Assembly: GCA_013365325.1 (NCBI GenBank) | Contig: JABVXV010000003.1 | Coordinates: forward strand, 744,001 to 808,000 | DNA: 64,000 nucleotides | From: Dipetalonema caudispina | Lineage: Eukaryota; Nematoda; Chromadorea; Rhabditida; Onchocercidae | Direction of reading: 5' to 3' | Shown: positions 25,101 through 38,365 of the stretch, one piece after another | How positions within the stretch are numbered: position 1 is the stretch's first letter | Layout of the letters: each line of letters begins with the position of its first letter | Position numbers and translations under genes: made by a program | Notes under the pieces: generated by a model | Seen by the model: the letters and a program-made list of their open reading frames with translations, nothing else | Told to the model about the DNA's origin: nothing | Database searches by the model: none

Positions 25101-25292
25101 AATAAATCCATTCTTCATCAATTTTTCGCAAAATACTCACAAACTTATTATCTTCTAAGTGTTGTAAATTTGGACCTTGAACTTTTCAAGAAAAGGCTTT
25201 AAGGAAACTGAAATTGAATTTTTGCAGTGACGTCGGTAGTTGCGGCCGAACTATCCGATACGGCAAAAAAATTAGAGCGAATAGGTCACTGA
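16108..25292 (+). CDS. Inositol hexakisphosphate/diphosphoinositol-pentakisphosphate kinase (PPIP5K)
   Basis: Bifunctional cytosolic enzyme: an N-terminal ATP-grasp kinase makes 1-position inositol pyrophosphates, and a histidine-phosphatase domain removes them. Twenty-seven exons; main boundaries 16108-16146, 16611-16697, 16860-17042, 17245-17338, 17443-17597, 18275-18376, 18503-18664, 18769-18955, 19063-19166, 19465-19602, 19682-19818, 19889-20034, 20114-20209, 20331-20431, 20565-20708, 20793-20964, 21056-21300, 21602-21741, 21828-21942, 22179-22396, 22851-22965, 23273-23510, 23717 to about 24034, about 24458-24535, 24733-24825, 24902-25051 and 25228-25292; about 1273 residues. Kinase motifs: [66 protein letters not shown]. 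Phosphatase motifs: [12 protein letters not shown] near residue 359, [20 protein letters not shown] and [14 protein letters not shown] Ser-rich C-terminal tail follows. Intron 4 uses a GC donor. The exon 23/24 junction is uncertain. Confidence 0.94.
18135..18159. repeat. A-run of 25 in a PPIP5K intron
   Basis: Uninterrupted run of 25 adenines between exons 5 and 6. No target-site duplication or element body was recognised beside it, so it is treated as a simple repeat. Confidence 0.9.
21557..21597. repeat. 13-bp inverted repeat directly before a PPIP5K splice acceptor
   Basis: Arms 21557-21569 and 21585-21597 are exact reverse complements with a 15-base loop. The right arm ends one base before the CCAG acceptor (21598-21601) of exon 18, so the stem covers the usual pyrimidine-tract position. 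Confidence 0.9.
24075..24137 (+). other. tRNA-like sequence with pol III A and B boxes in a PPIP5K intron
   Basis: TGGCTAAGTGG, a perfect match to the tRNA A-box pattern, occurs twice in overlap (24075-24085 and 24083-24093). TGTTCGATTCC at 24127-24137 matches the B-box pattern GGTTCGANTCC at all but the first base. The spacing is that of a tRNA. The T stem and acceptor stem do not pair well, so this is a degenerate tRNA or a tRNA-derived short interspersed element, not a working tRNA by eye. Confidence 0.5.
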
Positions 25293-28200
25293 AATCAACT
25301 GTATTAAATTTAGAATCCATTGTATAGGAAAGTTTCGAGTATTTTTTTCCATCTGGTAGATCTCGTCGCTGTCAATGAAAATTACGCATGCAGGTTCATC
25401 TCGTGATTGTTGAAATTTCACCTCATATCATTGTCAATGTTTCCACATGTATTTTGGGTTCCTTTTTTCTTTATCAAGATTTATTTAAATTGCTGAAAAT
25501 TTTCTTCGATACACTATTTCAAAATGCTTATTCTCAGAATTTCTGAGTGTGTTGAGTAAAACTCTTACAAAATCAATGAAGGTATCTTGATTATGCCTCT
25601 GTTTGAGAATTTTTTTCAATTTTTTTCTTTTGTGTATGTTTCCTTCCGGGTTCTTGCACAACTTCCGGTTGGAAATTTTATATTGGAAATAATTTACTAG
25701 CTGCCATTTACAAAGAATTATTAATTATGGAAGATAATTTGCTTTTGTTGCCCTTATATTAGCTATTTTTGTTCGTTCTTTATTACTTTTACTTTTTCAT
25801 TCCATATTTAGTGAATATTTTTTCCTCATTTCTATTCCCTCTTTTCCGAAAAAACTGACGCTGTTTCAGGCAATATCACCTTTGATGCTTTTCTTGTGAA
25901 TAACTATTTAGAAATATTTCCAACATTTCCATAACACTCGTATGATTTTAATGTTTCTCTTCATATCAGATCGTTTTTGCATAAAATTTTTCCATTGAAG
26001 TAATTTCATTTTTGTAATATCGCAGTTATTTCCACATGGATTGCAAGTCAAATAGTAAAAGAATGAACATAACCGCATTGTTGCGGTTGATGAAGAATAA
26101 TACAGTATAAGGTGCTAATCAATATTTCACAATTCATTACGATTTGACAAGTCTTCTATATACAACGATTGATGAAGTGCGGCAAGAAAACGAAATCGCA
26201 GAATCGAACAGCACATTTTCGGACACGACTGTTAGAAGCCTTTTTTAAATCTAAGCTCAAACAGTAGCCACTACTATTCTCACATTCATTGCAAGAGATA
26301 GAATCTCGGTGATCTCTATTAACAAAACAGTCAAGAATGATCTGAAGAAGTCATTGATCACCGAATCATTGATCACCTTTTCTACCGAATCAAGAAACGT
26401 CAGTGGTTTGGCGAAAGTTTGGTTTGATTTCCTACAAAAAACTTAAGTTTATTATTTTTGATGCTTCGAAATGGGTCTGGGAAATTTTTTCAGTTTTCAG
26501 AATTTCGTGTTTCTGAAATTAAGTCCGCTGGAAGAATGTGGAGCTTATCGTTTTAATCAATCACCTGTGTCGGGAAAAAAAAAAAAAAAAAAAACTAAAA
26601 CAGCAAAAACTGAATGTTTGGTAGAGCTTCGATAAAGATTTTAGGGACTGGCTAACATATCACTAGTCCGTGAAGCTTATCTTTATTCTCCTTTTCCGAT
26701 TATTCTTAAATATTTTGCTTTTTTCTTCGACTACTTTAAAGCTTCTTCTTACAATTTCGTGCAATCAATGGAATTTAAGATTGAACAATTCAAATTGCAA
26801 GAGTAAATTAAATAATTTTTATTTCTATCTCCAAATTTAGTTAGGAAAGGAATTCAGAGCTAAAGTAGAAACGCATGAAATGACAATTTGATCATGGTAG
26901 CAGGCAGCTATGAGGAAGACGATGCATAGACGAATGCAACTGATAAGCTGATAAGGACAACATTTTATATTTGATGCAATTTATAGCGAAGAGATTTTCA
27001 GCTCTATCACGAAATATTGTCAATGATGTTATAAATGGGATTTATCAATGTAAATCGTAAAATTGTATTATAAACTGAAATATTTAGTAAATAACTTCCT
27101 CCTTTTTTTCTGCCCAAAGGGCATGTACAAAAAGATTCCGCATCTTAATCGCTATATTAAAACACTTCTCTTGAAAATCATGATAAACAATACGTAACTC
27201 TCGATGTGAATCAACCTATCATTATTTGGCTAATTAGATTGAAGCGCTTAATTTCTATCAACCTACTTAACATATTGTTTACTTAATTTTATGGAAAGCA
27301 TCTTGAAATATAAGCTCCTCTCTTCACATTAATGATCTCATATTGAGATACAATTTCTAAGTTTATTTATGAAATGGATGTAATATTAATCAATTAGATA
27401 GAAAAAAGTAATTCTGATAGCATGTATTGGGGCATTTCATCGGAAATAATCATTCGGTACAAAAAATCTCTCTCTCTCTCTCTCTCACACAGTAAATAAA
27501 TCATTCAGTATTATAGGAAGTAATTTCATAGTCATTAACGGATTGGTAAAGAGAGCAATAGCTGTGAAACGGAATTGTTTTACGGATCTGATCAGCTTTC
27601 TGTCAACATCAACAAAAGTATCTGAGCGACAGGTATCGGCAAATTAGGTGAATTGTTGCTGTGCTATCATTCATTTGTTCGTAGTGATTGAAGTGCCGAA
27701 AAAAAAGGTTTACATCTAGTTTGATGCCCTAATTTAGCCATCGAAATGTGCTTCTTTCTTTTCAAAGAAAACAATACATATACATTTTATTCGCATGCAT
27801 CTTTGTTTGCATATCAGTAATTTGTTATCCGTAACCTGTTACTGATTTCTACGCTGAAAACTAGAAATAATGGCCTTTATCAAGGAATTTCCATCATTCT
27901 CTCTCGATATCACTCCATATCTATGTTTCAGCTGTATTTTCTTCAGAAATTTCACAATTAATTTCAAAAGTGCAATATGTTATTCATTGCTGTTTCATTT
28001 TTTTATTCTCATTCCATAAAACTTCGTCTTCTAATTTTAAATTCTGTAGGTCTCTGGAATATATTTTATATTTAAAGCCACTACTAATTATTGCAAAGAT
28101 GTGATTTGTGATGTAAAACTTTTACAGTTTTATTATTAATTGTGCCAGTTATTGTCGCTATTAATCAAATTACATTACAAACATGTAAATTTAAGCATAT

Positions 28201-31200
28201 AGTAAGAGGAGTAACTTTATTCTTAATTTAATTTGAAGTAAAAATAAGCAAAATTTAAGCTAAATCAAATATGCTTGTCCTATTTTCATTTAGCTATTGT
28301 TAGCTGCCTTTCTTGACTCCATGTTGCATAATTAAGAGAAGAATATTTTATTATCAAAATAAACTAAGCAATAAAAGTTGAAATCAAACTAAGGCAAAAG
28401 TAGTTTTACCTTCTGCTTTTTTTCTAGTGAAATAACACTAAATGTTTGACAAATGTAAATAAGGAAATAAACTGATAAGATAAATTCTAATACATATAAA
28501 AAGTAGTCTGAAATTAATTCAAGTTTTGCTAATTCTTATTGAAAATGATAGGGCAATTCTATCAGGTCACTAACTGATCATATCTGAAAATTGCATAAAT
28601 GTTCAATAAAAAGTTCAAAGGGTAAGCATATAAATTCCAACAGCAATTTTCGAGAAATGTGCATATGGTCTGTTGCATTGGTTTGAAAAATCTGCAAATT
28701 TTTTTGAAATGAATCAATTAAAGCGACTAAAATGAGCAAAAATAGATGGACATTTGTCAAATGGCTTTTAGAAGGTATCATTCTATTAGATTCTCTCAGG
28801 ATATCCATACCGGATGAAGTGCGCAGTTTGTAATCACCATTTGGTGACCTGATTTCTTATATTGACAATATAGCACTGTTCCGTTTCCATTATTCCTATA
28901 AATTCCCTGTTAAAATTCACTCATTTACTGAGTCCATTTTCAATTCAATGGTTAGTTGTTAACTGTCCACTGTAATACAATTACTTTGCGTCCTTTCTGA
29001 TAGTAACACTTATCACTCTTATCAGTTTATCAATCAGCAAAATGTCCAACAATAATATTTGAATGCCCGCCTATGGTCAAATATTGGCTGTATGCCAGGA
29101 TGTTCCACTTCGTTATGATTCTCTTGAATAATGTACTTCTTTATCGTGGTACGGGGTTGAGATGGTCAGCGAGGGTTGACCTTTGTTTACACTTATTTAG
29201 TGGGGCATTTCAAATTTCTGAACTTTAGGAATGCAATTATTTGTAGATTAGAGCTGAAAATGAGAGCGATTATTCTTTATTTCACTTAGCTCAAAGATTT
29301 TTTAATTTACATGTCAAAAAAGCCGAAACGGTCATTTGAACTGGTTTAATTCGTAAAATTCCAAACTGAATATTAGATTTATATTATACTTCATATCTAA
29401 TTCTCCTTTTTTTGGTAATCTTTAGAACAAAGAATAAGAAAAGGGACAAATGAGGAAGGATTAGTTGGAAATAACGTGTCATTCACCTGACTAATTGCAT
29501 CCGTAATTACCAAATAGTTAGGTGCAACAGAATCAGCATAGCTATGAGGTCATTAGGGCCTGAATTGATTTGATCGATCTAGTCATCTACCATTGACCCG
29601 TTCGAAGTTGTGATCGTTGAATAGATTCTAGTTATTTTTGATTTGATCTTACAATGGACGGAATTTTTTAAAAAAATCGCTTCTTGGAATAGGATTTCAG
29701 AAAAGGACCAAAAGTTAGGTTTGTTTCTACGAATTGAATGCTTTTTTTGACAAGTGTTAAATGAATTGAAATTTGTAGGAGAAGAAAAGACTGATGATGC
29801 TATTTTGTAGATGATTCTTTTGAGAAATATTCCATTTCACTGCATCTCTTTTATCGACCGGATGACCTCATGTTGAACAGGATGTCAAGAGAGCAAATAA
29901 ATCGATGTGAAATTCGAATTTTCATCTCTAAATTTTACAAGCATTTGAGGTTAAATATTTCTAAAGTTTCTTTTTCTTGAATTCTTAACGTTCTACAAAA
30001 TCTTTCCAGAAAAGTCGCTTGGGAGACCAAACAATATATCGTAGTATTTCATCATTAAATATCTCTAACTTTGTTTGCATTAACTTCAATCGAAATTTTA
30101 AATGATATGTTAAAAGCGATGAGTAAGCCAGGGAACTGTGCTAGTAGTATCCGGATGGTGAGGAACGAAGGATAATTCTGATGTTTTTATTACTATGGTG
30201 ATTGTGTTGTGTGCGTTTATGTCTGGTTTTAGTTAAGATATCTTAGCCTGATTTAGTTAAGAGCTGGAACAGGATTTTGAGGAACCGGTTTCGGATTGCA
30301 GTTGCATGAAATGTAAGGATTAATGTGGAAACGAGATGTAAATGATTACGAATTGGATGGATATTTGATGAATTTATTAAAGGAGTTTGCGATATATGTC
30401 GATTTGCTTGTACACTGTATATTTTGTTGTTTGAGAAATGAAATGACCCTTGAATAAGAAGAAATGAGTTTTTCTGAAATTCGACAATGAAATTTCCCCC
30501 CGAGGCAGTCACTTTTTGTTGTTATTTGCAGTGGAAAATTGAATTTTGCAGATCCACTTCGATACCTACCTTTGTTATTAGTATCACTAAAGGAATTCGT
30601 AATAACAATTCTGATATTCATTTTCATGACAGACTTCTGCGTTTTAAATTTTGCAACTGTTACATTTCCTATTCCAGTTTAAGGTGTTTGTCAATGGTTG
30701 TTAAATTTGATTTTTTCTTTCACTTTTCATGGAAACATCTTGCTGCCATTACTTTATCTTTGTTTAATCATCCTTTATTAACTTATGATGTCTTGCCCTA
30801 TCGAGTGGAAATACATTTATCTTATCAATTTTATCACTTGTATTGCTCGATGTGCCTTCATCTGAGAAATCCATGCTAGCTTTTATCGTTCTTTAAGTAT
30901 CATCAGCGGGTTTAATGTCCCGATTGAATCAGTTCTTTGATTTTGTTACAGTTTTTGCAAATTTCGAATCATGTTTTGTAGATAGAAAAAGTGAATGTAT
31001 TCCTGGATGTTTTCAGTTAAGTGTTTGCTTCTCACTATATAAATACAATAGACAGATTTCAAGGACGAATAAAACTTTTGAGAAATATCCCTTCAGTTTA
31101 TTGCATGCACTGATACGCTTTCAACGAAATGATTTCTGCATGGTAACTTATCATTCCAAATAATATATCAAAGGTATCCGCCGGTATTATGTAAATGAAT

Positions 31201-32334
31201 GCCGGTGAATGAAGAGTATTACGCACCATTATTTTATGGTCCCCAATGACTAATTTAATATCAAAAAGAGATTGAAGCTTAGACTTGATGGTCATTTGTG
31301 ATGGTCACTTGTGCTTAATTGCAGTGTCTTCTTTCCCAAAGGGGTTTTATCAAGCGTTTGTTTAAATGAGATCTTCGGACTTTTAAATATTCTGTTCAAG
31401 TTTCTTGAAATCTACGATGATCGAAGAACAGAGCCGTCTTAACTAGCATGTGAAGAGTTAGAATTGCAAATTTAAGTCAGTTTATTAGTGGCATATTTTT
31501 TTTATTTCCTCTTTGTTCATTATCAATGATTCATAATCGTTCTACTATGTATGATGTAATACCATAAATCAAGTAGAAGTTTACAATAATACTTTTCCAG
31601 TTGGAAAGAAAGATGACTTGCTGTATAAAATGATACATCAAGAATTCTGGCGTTTACGTAGAGTATTTTAACAAACGGTCATTTCTATGCTGGAGGTTAG
31701 TTACGTAGAAATTTTTGATTAGTTTTTTTCATTATTGTTATCTGCCTGATGCACTTTAAGCTGTTTTTTTTTTTTCTCTTGAAATTACATTTCTGTCTTC
31801 ATATTTGTCTGTTACTGTTTGTTATTTTATATTAATACTCACTACTCTCATATACTCCAAGTAAATAGCCCCTTTCTGTTGAATGCAAGCCGGAATAACA
31901 TCACATTTGTTCTATAAATAAACAAAATAAGAATATACCCGAATTATCGATCAGCGCACTGCGACACGAACTCACATACACATTAAGAATTGAAAGTAGT
32001 TGCCTTATTTCTATTGTGCTTGTTTAGTATGCCAATTAGATTTGTAATGCCTTTCAATCTTTATCTTACTATGGCCTTGTTTGTGAAGCAAATAGACCAG
32101 ACATTTGCTAAGTGCACAATCAGTACAGCTCTGTTAGTTGTATTCAGGTGTCAGTTTCACTTTCAAGTATGAATTGAATATGCCAACAAAAAGATATTGC
32201 TAATTGAATAGTATAGAGTTTCAGATCTTCCCATCTTATGTTAAACACTTTTAAGTATATTTCTTACTGAGTTTCCCATGCTGAAATTCTTCAAAGTTTG
32301 AATTTTTTCATTAGTGCACTTCCCTTGTTGCTTC
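25293..32334. other. Gene-poor AT-rich region, left part
   Basis: About 7 kb after PPIP5K. Simple repeats: an A-run at 26575-26594 and a TC repeat at 27467-27486. A stretch at about 29041-29170 is somewhat richer in G and C and is open in several frames on both strands, so it does not support a particular gene. The open frames of up to 130 codons near 30.3-31.2 kb are Phe/Ile/Ser-rich and look like chance. I see no supported gene. Confidence 0.5.
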
Positions 32335-32430
32335 TCACTTAGCCTCACTCCTTTCCGAGGTATCGCCATCGGAATCTTTTGGTATTGGCAAGAATACGTA
32401 ATTCACCAGTTTACCCACCGGAAAATTTGG
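32335..32430 (-). CDS. Candidate minus-strand terminal exon, unknown protein
   Basis: On the minus strand a 32-codon open frame runs from 32430 to a TGA at 32335-32337. It follows an acceptor-like GAATAG directly; the same frame is closed by that TAG, as expected at an intron edge. The peptide includes VGKLVNYVFLPIPKDSD and ends in DTSERSEAK, a charged composition unlike the Phe/Ile/Leu-rich translations of the surrounding DNA. No upstream exon was linked to it and no family was recognised. It may be an alternative last exon of the gene suggested at 34267-34624, or chance. Confidence 0.22.
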   Translation of the reverse strand, partial: PNFPVGKLVNYVFLPIPKDSDGDTSERSEAK

Positions 32431-34266
32431 CTATTCATTTAATACCGTGCCGAAATATTAATTGGTAAAATATTGTCGCTTCTTATCGAAAACAACAATA
32501 TTGTATTTACTAAAATAGTCAAGCTTTTATGCGGCCTGCAATTTCATATGTGATCATTTTTGAAGTACCTCATTTTCATTCCCAATATTTGCTTCGACAT
32601 CCGTTTGTATGCATGTTGTTTACTACCTGTTCAATATTGTTTCCAAAATTAAGCATGATTCATCGATCATCTCCACAGTTAATTTCCTTACATTTCGTAC
32701 CCTTCATTTACTCATCTCTGATTAGTCATTTCTATATGATTCAAAAAAATTATGATCACAAAGTTTACCCTGATGGGGGAGAATTTTATCGTATGATAGA
32801 TGACTACATATGATAAATAGATAAGAAGTAACAAAATGAATTTTTAATACCACTGAAGAGAGCAACAACCATTAGGACAAGTTTATCAACTTTCATGTAA
32901 GGCTATGTTCACGTTACATTGGTGAAATGGCAATGCTATCCAGCAATTTCTTCCATAGTTTACAGTTCATTTGAACTTGTATATGTTTTTTCTAATTTAA
33001 AGATTTGATTCGAAAAACTGTAGTGTTTCTTTGAGTGCCATTGAAATGCAAAATGAACATATCCACACTTTTGCAGTGCTGTATCAATACCGTTATTTGA
33101 TTTGACTGAAGTTAACTATTACTATCCATACCTATTCACTGTGCATATAAAAATAAATGAAGTATAAGCCTCCTCAAACTATATCATTTCTCTTTATGCA
33201 AATGAACACAACCAGTTAATCACTGATACAACTTTCATGGTCTATTATCATATTTATGATTTTAATCAAAAAATTGTTTCCTGAGAATATACCTGGACTT
33301 TACATTTTATGTTTAGAAAATAGTCCACAAATATGATAGATATTAGAATTTTGATGGGATAAAATGTGCATTATGGAAGGTAATGCTTACAACTTATCTA
33401 TTGTCAATCTTGGAAAGAGAAGAGAATAGAAAGTAAGGGGATCGATTATATGCCATATGCAGTTAGTGGTGTGCAGAAGTGTGCTTGATCAATTTAATTG
33501 TTTCTGTTAGAGATATTTAGAAGTCATCTGCAACATTTGGCAAACAAGTATTCTTCTATAGCACGAAATCCTTAAGTGTTCCCTCTTCTCCAGCAAGATG
33601 TTTCTATAATAAGCAATCGATACAAACTTATCCATTCCTTTGTTACAGTCATATTTACTGTTTTATTTTTCCATTATTTTTGGCAAAAAAACTATAAGCA
33701 AAACAAAAATTGGTTTGTAATTGACATATACCCAAAAAAAAAAATCCCTAATTTGTAGCATAATTGATACAAGTTATATTATTTTAACTTAATCGTTAAG
33801 CTTGCATAATATGATTGTAATCAAAACTTACCATTTGTTAGCAGTTTTATCCACATGTTGAATGCATTTTGTATGCGCAAATGTTTTTATTGCTAAGGAA
33901 CTATTCTGACTATTAAGTTACAGCATAGAAAGTAGTACCATTGGTTAAATAGATGAATTGCGGTAGCAATTAGAAATATAAACAAAGATTATTTTGCAAA
34001 AAGTAACATAAAATAAATTAGTATAGAGAATAACAAACTAGTAGTTGGCAATATACGCAAGAAAAAAAAAACAATGTTTACCAAATTTCAATCCGACAAA
34101 CTAACCAGTCTTGGTCGATCAGCTCTAGCGATGAAAAAAAAAAGAAAAAAGAAACTCTTTCGTGGGGTTGTTTGTTTTATAAGCCTGATAGATTAATCTT
34201 TCAGATATTATGAAGGATTTTTGACCAGACTGATAAGTTCTCTTTTTCCCTCCCTTTCTCGAGTGA

Positions 34267-34624
34267 TTATCTCTTGAACTTTGGGATATTTTGATCTGGG
34301 ATTGGTCTGAAGTCTATTTTCTTTTTCATCGGTTGTGCTGTTTTAGGTATTCGTAATTTCTCAGTAACGCTCTGCTGATGCATGTCTACGGCATGCGCTG
34401 ATTTAATTAAAGCAAGAATTTGCCAAGCTTCTGAAATTGATGAACGAAGTTCGTGTTGTTGCCTGCATCATCCTTGGCTTTACATGCTGTTGATATGTAA
34501 GTTCTCTCACATCCTGTTTACGGAAACTGTTGGAAGTAATGTTTAGTGGTGAAGACTCTTACATTTTCTATTTAATTTATCCCTTACTTATTGCATTCAT
34601 CTGTTCGATTGCATAATGCAGCAG
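34267..34624 (-). CDS. Candidate 3' exons of an unrecognised minus-strand gene
   Basis: On the minus strand an exon of 196 bases (34462 down to 34267) follows a CAG acceptor and stays open for 64 codons to a TAA at 34267-34269. It reads, in part, ELRSSISEAWQILALIKSA, AVDMHQQSVTEKLRIPK and KKKIDFRPIPDQNIPKFKR. A 37-base exon just upstream (34624 down to 34588) has a TAG acceptor and a GTAAGG donor, and joins in phase to give ALCNRTDECNKQQ before it. The coding-like composition and higher GC content suggest a real C-terminus. Exons further upstream (one may end at the GTAAGTG donor near 34820) could not be fixed, and no family was recognised. The downstream neighbour on this strand is empty DNA. 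Confidence 0.35.
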
Positions 34625-37600
34625 CTATTGGTCAGTCTGTCCAATGAATGGACATCGTTGCTTTAGGCTCAATAATTTCAAGCAAGGCTTAGATTACAAA
34701 CTCCAAGATTCCAACTCAACAGCATATTTTCTTCATTTATTTCATGCAATTTTTCAAAGGCATTTGGAAGAAATGCATATTTAGTACACATATAAAAGAT
34801 AGATTTGATGTATAACACTTACTAAAGTCCTTTTGACAACTCCAACAATTTCCTCATTGATAAAACATTTGTAGACATAAATCAAATGTCACTTATTACA
34901 CATTCTTTTCATATTATCTCAAAATGTGTATTGCATTCGCTTTTTCCTAATGTTAGCACTTCTAACTAATTAAGCTTTTCTTTTGATATCATTTTGTTAA
35001 GAAACTGTATATTTTATATGTGCATTAAAATATAGTCTGATCCCTTAGCCAAGCTTGTAAACAAGAATGTCATTTGGAACTTGCATAACCATCCTTTTTA
35101 CTCTTATTGTTTACTTTTATTCCGTAATTTGTCTTGCGGACCACTCTTCTAGTCTCTCTAATTATCACTACCATTAATTACTACTGTTATAATTACTACA
35201 TGTAAATAATATCCGAAGATGTTGCGGTTCCTGGTTTAATATACTCCAGTATAAAATAGATTCGCCTAAAAGTTGACTAAGTTATTTTGTTACTTCTGTG
35301 CAAAAATTTCAAGGTTTCAAATTTAACGACGAGGTTTTAAAGATCATTCAGCAGCAATAAATCGTTTCTGGCACGGTTAATAACTTGACCTTCAGCAAAG
35401 AAAGAAATTTGCAGTTCGAAATGGAACCATAAGTTTCCCAGTTTTTTTCTTGTGAATGAAGATGCAGACGGATAAGGAGAGGCATAATTTCATTATTTTT
35501 CTCCGGAAAAAAAGATTATTATGTGTTTAACATGAAGTAAATTGTATCTAAGCTCATTAACTCTTTTCACTTTGTTCCAGTTGCTTTTATTAGTTGGATC
35601 AGATAATATTTACATTTTACTCCATTTTTACCAATCTTAGATTGGAAAAGATGAAGGAAACACGAGACAGATTACTGGTGCAGAAATGACGAAAAATAGA
35701 AGTGGGTGCAAGATTTAGGATATAAACTGAAAACTTGAAAAACTAATAGCTTTCAAATTGGCGAAAAGGGAGAGAAACAGTCACTTGGAAACATACTGGC
35801 ACTTTTCATCATTTCAGTATACCATCATACTTCATAACTTCCGTTTATTTCACTCAAACTTAGTTCATTAAGATCATTGTTCACTTTATCTATTTAATTT
35901 TCTCCACTTCAAATGTGCAGTGAATTCTGTTTACATTGTTATTTGACGTAATCTTCTCCATCTAATTTTGAAAACCTTATGCAAGACCAAGTTATGAGCA
36001 AATTTTTTTATATTTTACGCATTTCTTAACATCATATGTGAGTTTGATGAAAATGAAAGGGATCAGTTAATATTAGCCGTGATAAATCAGTGCTATTTAG
36101 CGAATCATTGGGCAGTTCATTCTTTGTTTTTAAAAAGATTTACTCTTAATTTGACACGCAAATTTGAATGTTTGTTGATTGAATTTTCATCAGCAAGCAG
36201 CTCCATTCCATATTTGCATTACTTCACTTTGTGAAACGGATTGGTTACTTGATGTTTTTGCATGTTCGACAAGGATTTGAAAATATGATAAGCTAGATAA
36301 TGACTGCCAAATAAACTTATGCATATTTAAAAATTTCTGAATTTCATGAATAATGTCAACTTACTTTTGTTTACATTACCAATGCTAATACGATTGTACA
36401 CTGCATTTAGAGAATGAGTAGTTTTAAGATGAGTTACATTGGTTCCAAATAATTTCGATTTAACGTAATTAATCTTCATATTCCTCTTAATTTACAGTTA
36501 TTTTTATTATTAACAGTTTTGAGAGATTATTTCGGATGTTCATTTTAAATTTGATTTATTAGAATATATGTTTTTTCTTACCTTTTCGATTTAATTCCTG
36601 CATTTTCCTTCGAATTCTTTCTTACCTCAACAATTACCGCAATTTATTTGGAGAACAATTCAAGGACAGCATAAAGAGCGAGTTTGAACAGAAGAAGAAA
36701 TGAGAAGTATTAACTGGTTTTAGATTAAATTTGGTATTTAGTATGGTACAGTTCACAGATAGATAAGCAAATGGAGAATTTAATTCTTTATTCATTAGAA
36801 ATCGTGTAACCATCCTTTTCAATATACTTACCACATTAAATCACATGCTTATATGTCACTTTTATTCCTCGAGTTACGAAAATTAAATATGTTGGGCTGT
36901 AGTTGCGTAGATTAATCAATTTCTCCTCATATTTAATGAGCTTTCTACTTGGCGTACTACTTATATGGTTATGATTTGTTCTCAAAAAATAATTTCAAGA
37001 CTTCAATCCAATATTATCTCATTTCCTCTTATGAAGCTTTAATGATGTGTTTAAAAATAAATTGTTCATTTCAATTTCTTCTCAACTTTTTGCTTCATGA
37101 ACAAAGCCAAGCTTATTAAAAGATTTAAAAAAAAAACTGCGAAGAACGACGGGAGGGAGTCTGGTACTAATGATCCATCTTCCATCATTTATCCTAACTC
37201 ATTAGATAGGCACGATGGCTGGCACAAGTCTTCTATTTTTCCTTGATTTGCCTCATTCACTGTTCTTTGATTAGTAATGTCTCCTAGCATTTTTGCGAAA
37301 TATTTTATTTTATTTATTTCGTTTAGTAATTGTATTTTCTCCAGTTACGCAGTTTTTTCCAACTTAGGAATAACTTTTGAGTTTCGACTGGTTTCATTAG
37401 ATGCATTGATGGGAATGAAGGAAGTATATCAAAGCACTTATTTCATTTTGAGAGTTTTTCAATGACTGAAATGAAGGACACATAATTTTTGAGATTGCGA
37501 AAGTATTGAAATCTTAGAAAGAAACTAAAATCATATAAAAAAGAAGGAATAATTTAATAAAGACGATAGAAGTTCATCGATTTTCGTAATATAAAGAAAT

Positions 37601-38365
37601 AAATAAAATTCATTGTTAAGAAAATTAGGCCATTAAGTGATTAGGAAACGAGGAAATGGAATAATTGAGGAGTAACAGTATTTGTGTAATCTGAGCTTTC
37701 GTTTAATTGAGGCTGAGATTTAAAAAAAAGGAAATTTTGAATCTAAATTTTTTAATGGGAACTAATTTTTTTAGCAATTTTATGGTTGTGAAATGAGAAA
37801 ATCCTAGCATTGTTAGAACTTTTAGCAATGCCATAAACAGTATTTTTATATCTTATCATATTTCATTTATCTCGGCTGATTGTCTTCATACTGCAAACTT
37901 TTAATTGTTATTGTTTTAATCGATTAACTGAGATTCGAGCATCTCGTCTTTTATTCTGTGACATTCCTCCAGCCACATTAAAAAGATTCAATGACACATT
38001 TATCGAGTTAGAGCAATGATCATTAATAGCATTATTCAAATAGATCATCTCATTTCATTTCTGGTTTCATTCTTTTTCACCCCTATACACTTTTTTATTG
38101 AAAGAATGTAATTAGAACTTCTCCTTTACAAATAGCTTTAAACTGGGAATGAATAGAATTATGGTAGAATGAACAGTTGTATTTGACCGTTTTGAGAAAA
38201 GAAACCAATGTATTGTATATTTTAATCATCATAATTCCTCTTGGATCATACGATTACTTACTTATCACGAATCACGACATGAAGGTGAAAGCAGTCAATT
38301 CGAAATTCTAAATAAGCTGTCAAACCGGTAAATTCGTAGACTGATCAGCATATAGAATACGTAGG
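34625..38365. other. Gene-poor AT-rich region, middle part
   Basis: No supported gene on the plus strand. If the minus-strand gene ending at 34267 is real, its upstream exons should fall here or further right. A donor-like GTAAGTG is seen on the minus strand around 34814-34820. Otherwise only AT-rich sequence with short chance frames was noted. Confidence 0.4.

Noticed and set aside
29041..29170. GC-richer stretch with coding-like peptides on both strands
   Set aside because: Three different frames look equally plausible and none has convincing boundaries, so no gene can be assigned.
30243..31163. Several overlapping open frames of 80-130 codons on both strands
   Set aside because: Phe/Ile/Ser-rich translations without splice-site support or recognisable motifs; consistent with chance in AT-rich DNA.
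35631..35717. Plus-strand exon-like stretch after CCAATCTTAG (IGKDEGNTRQITGAEMTK)
   Set aside because: Short, isolated, ends in a stop without any upstream exon in phase; probably chance.
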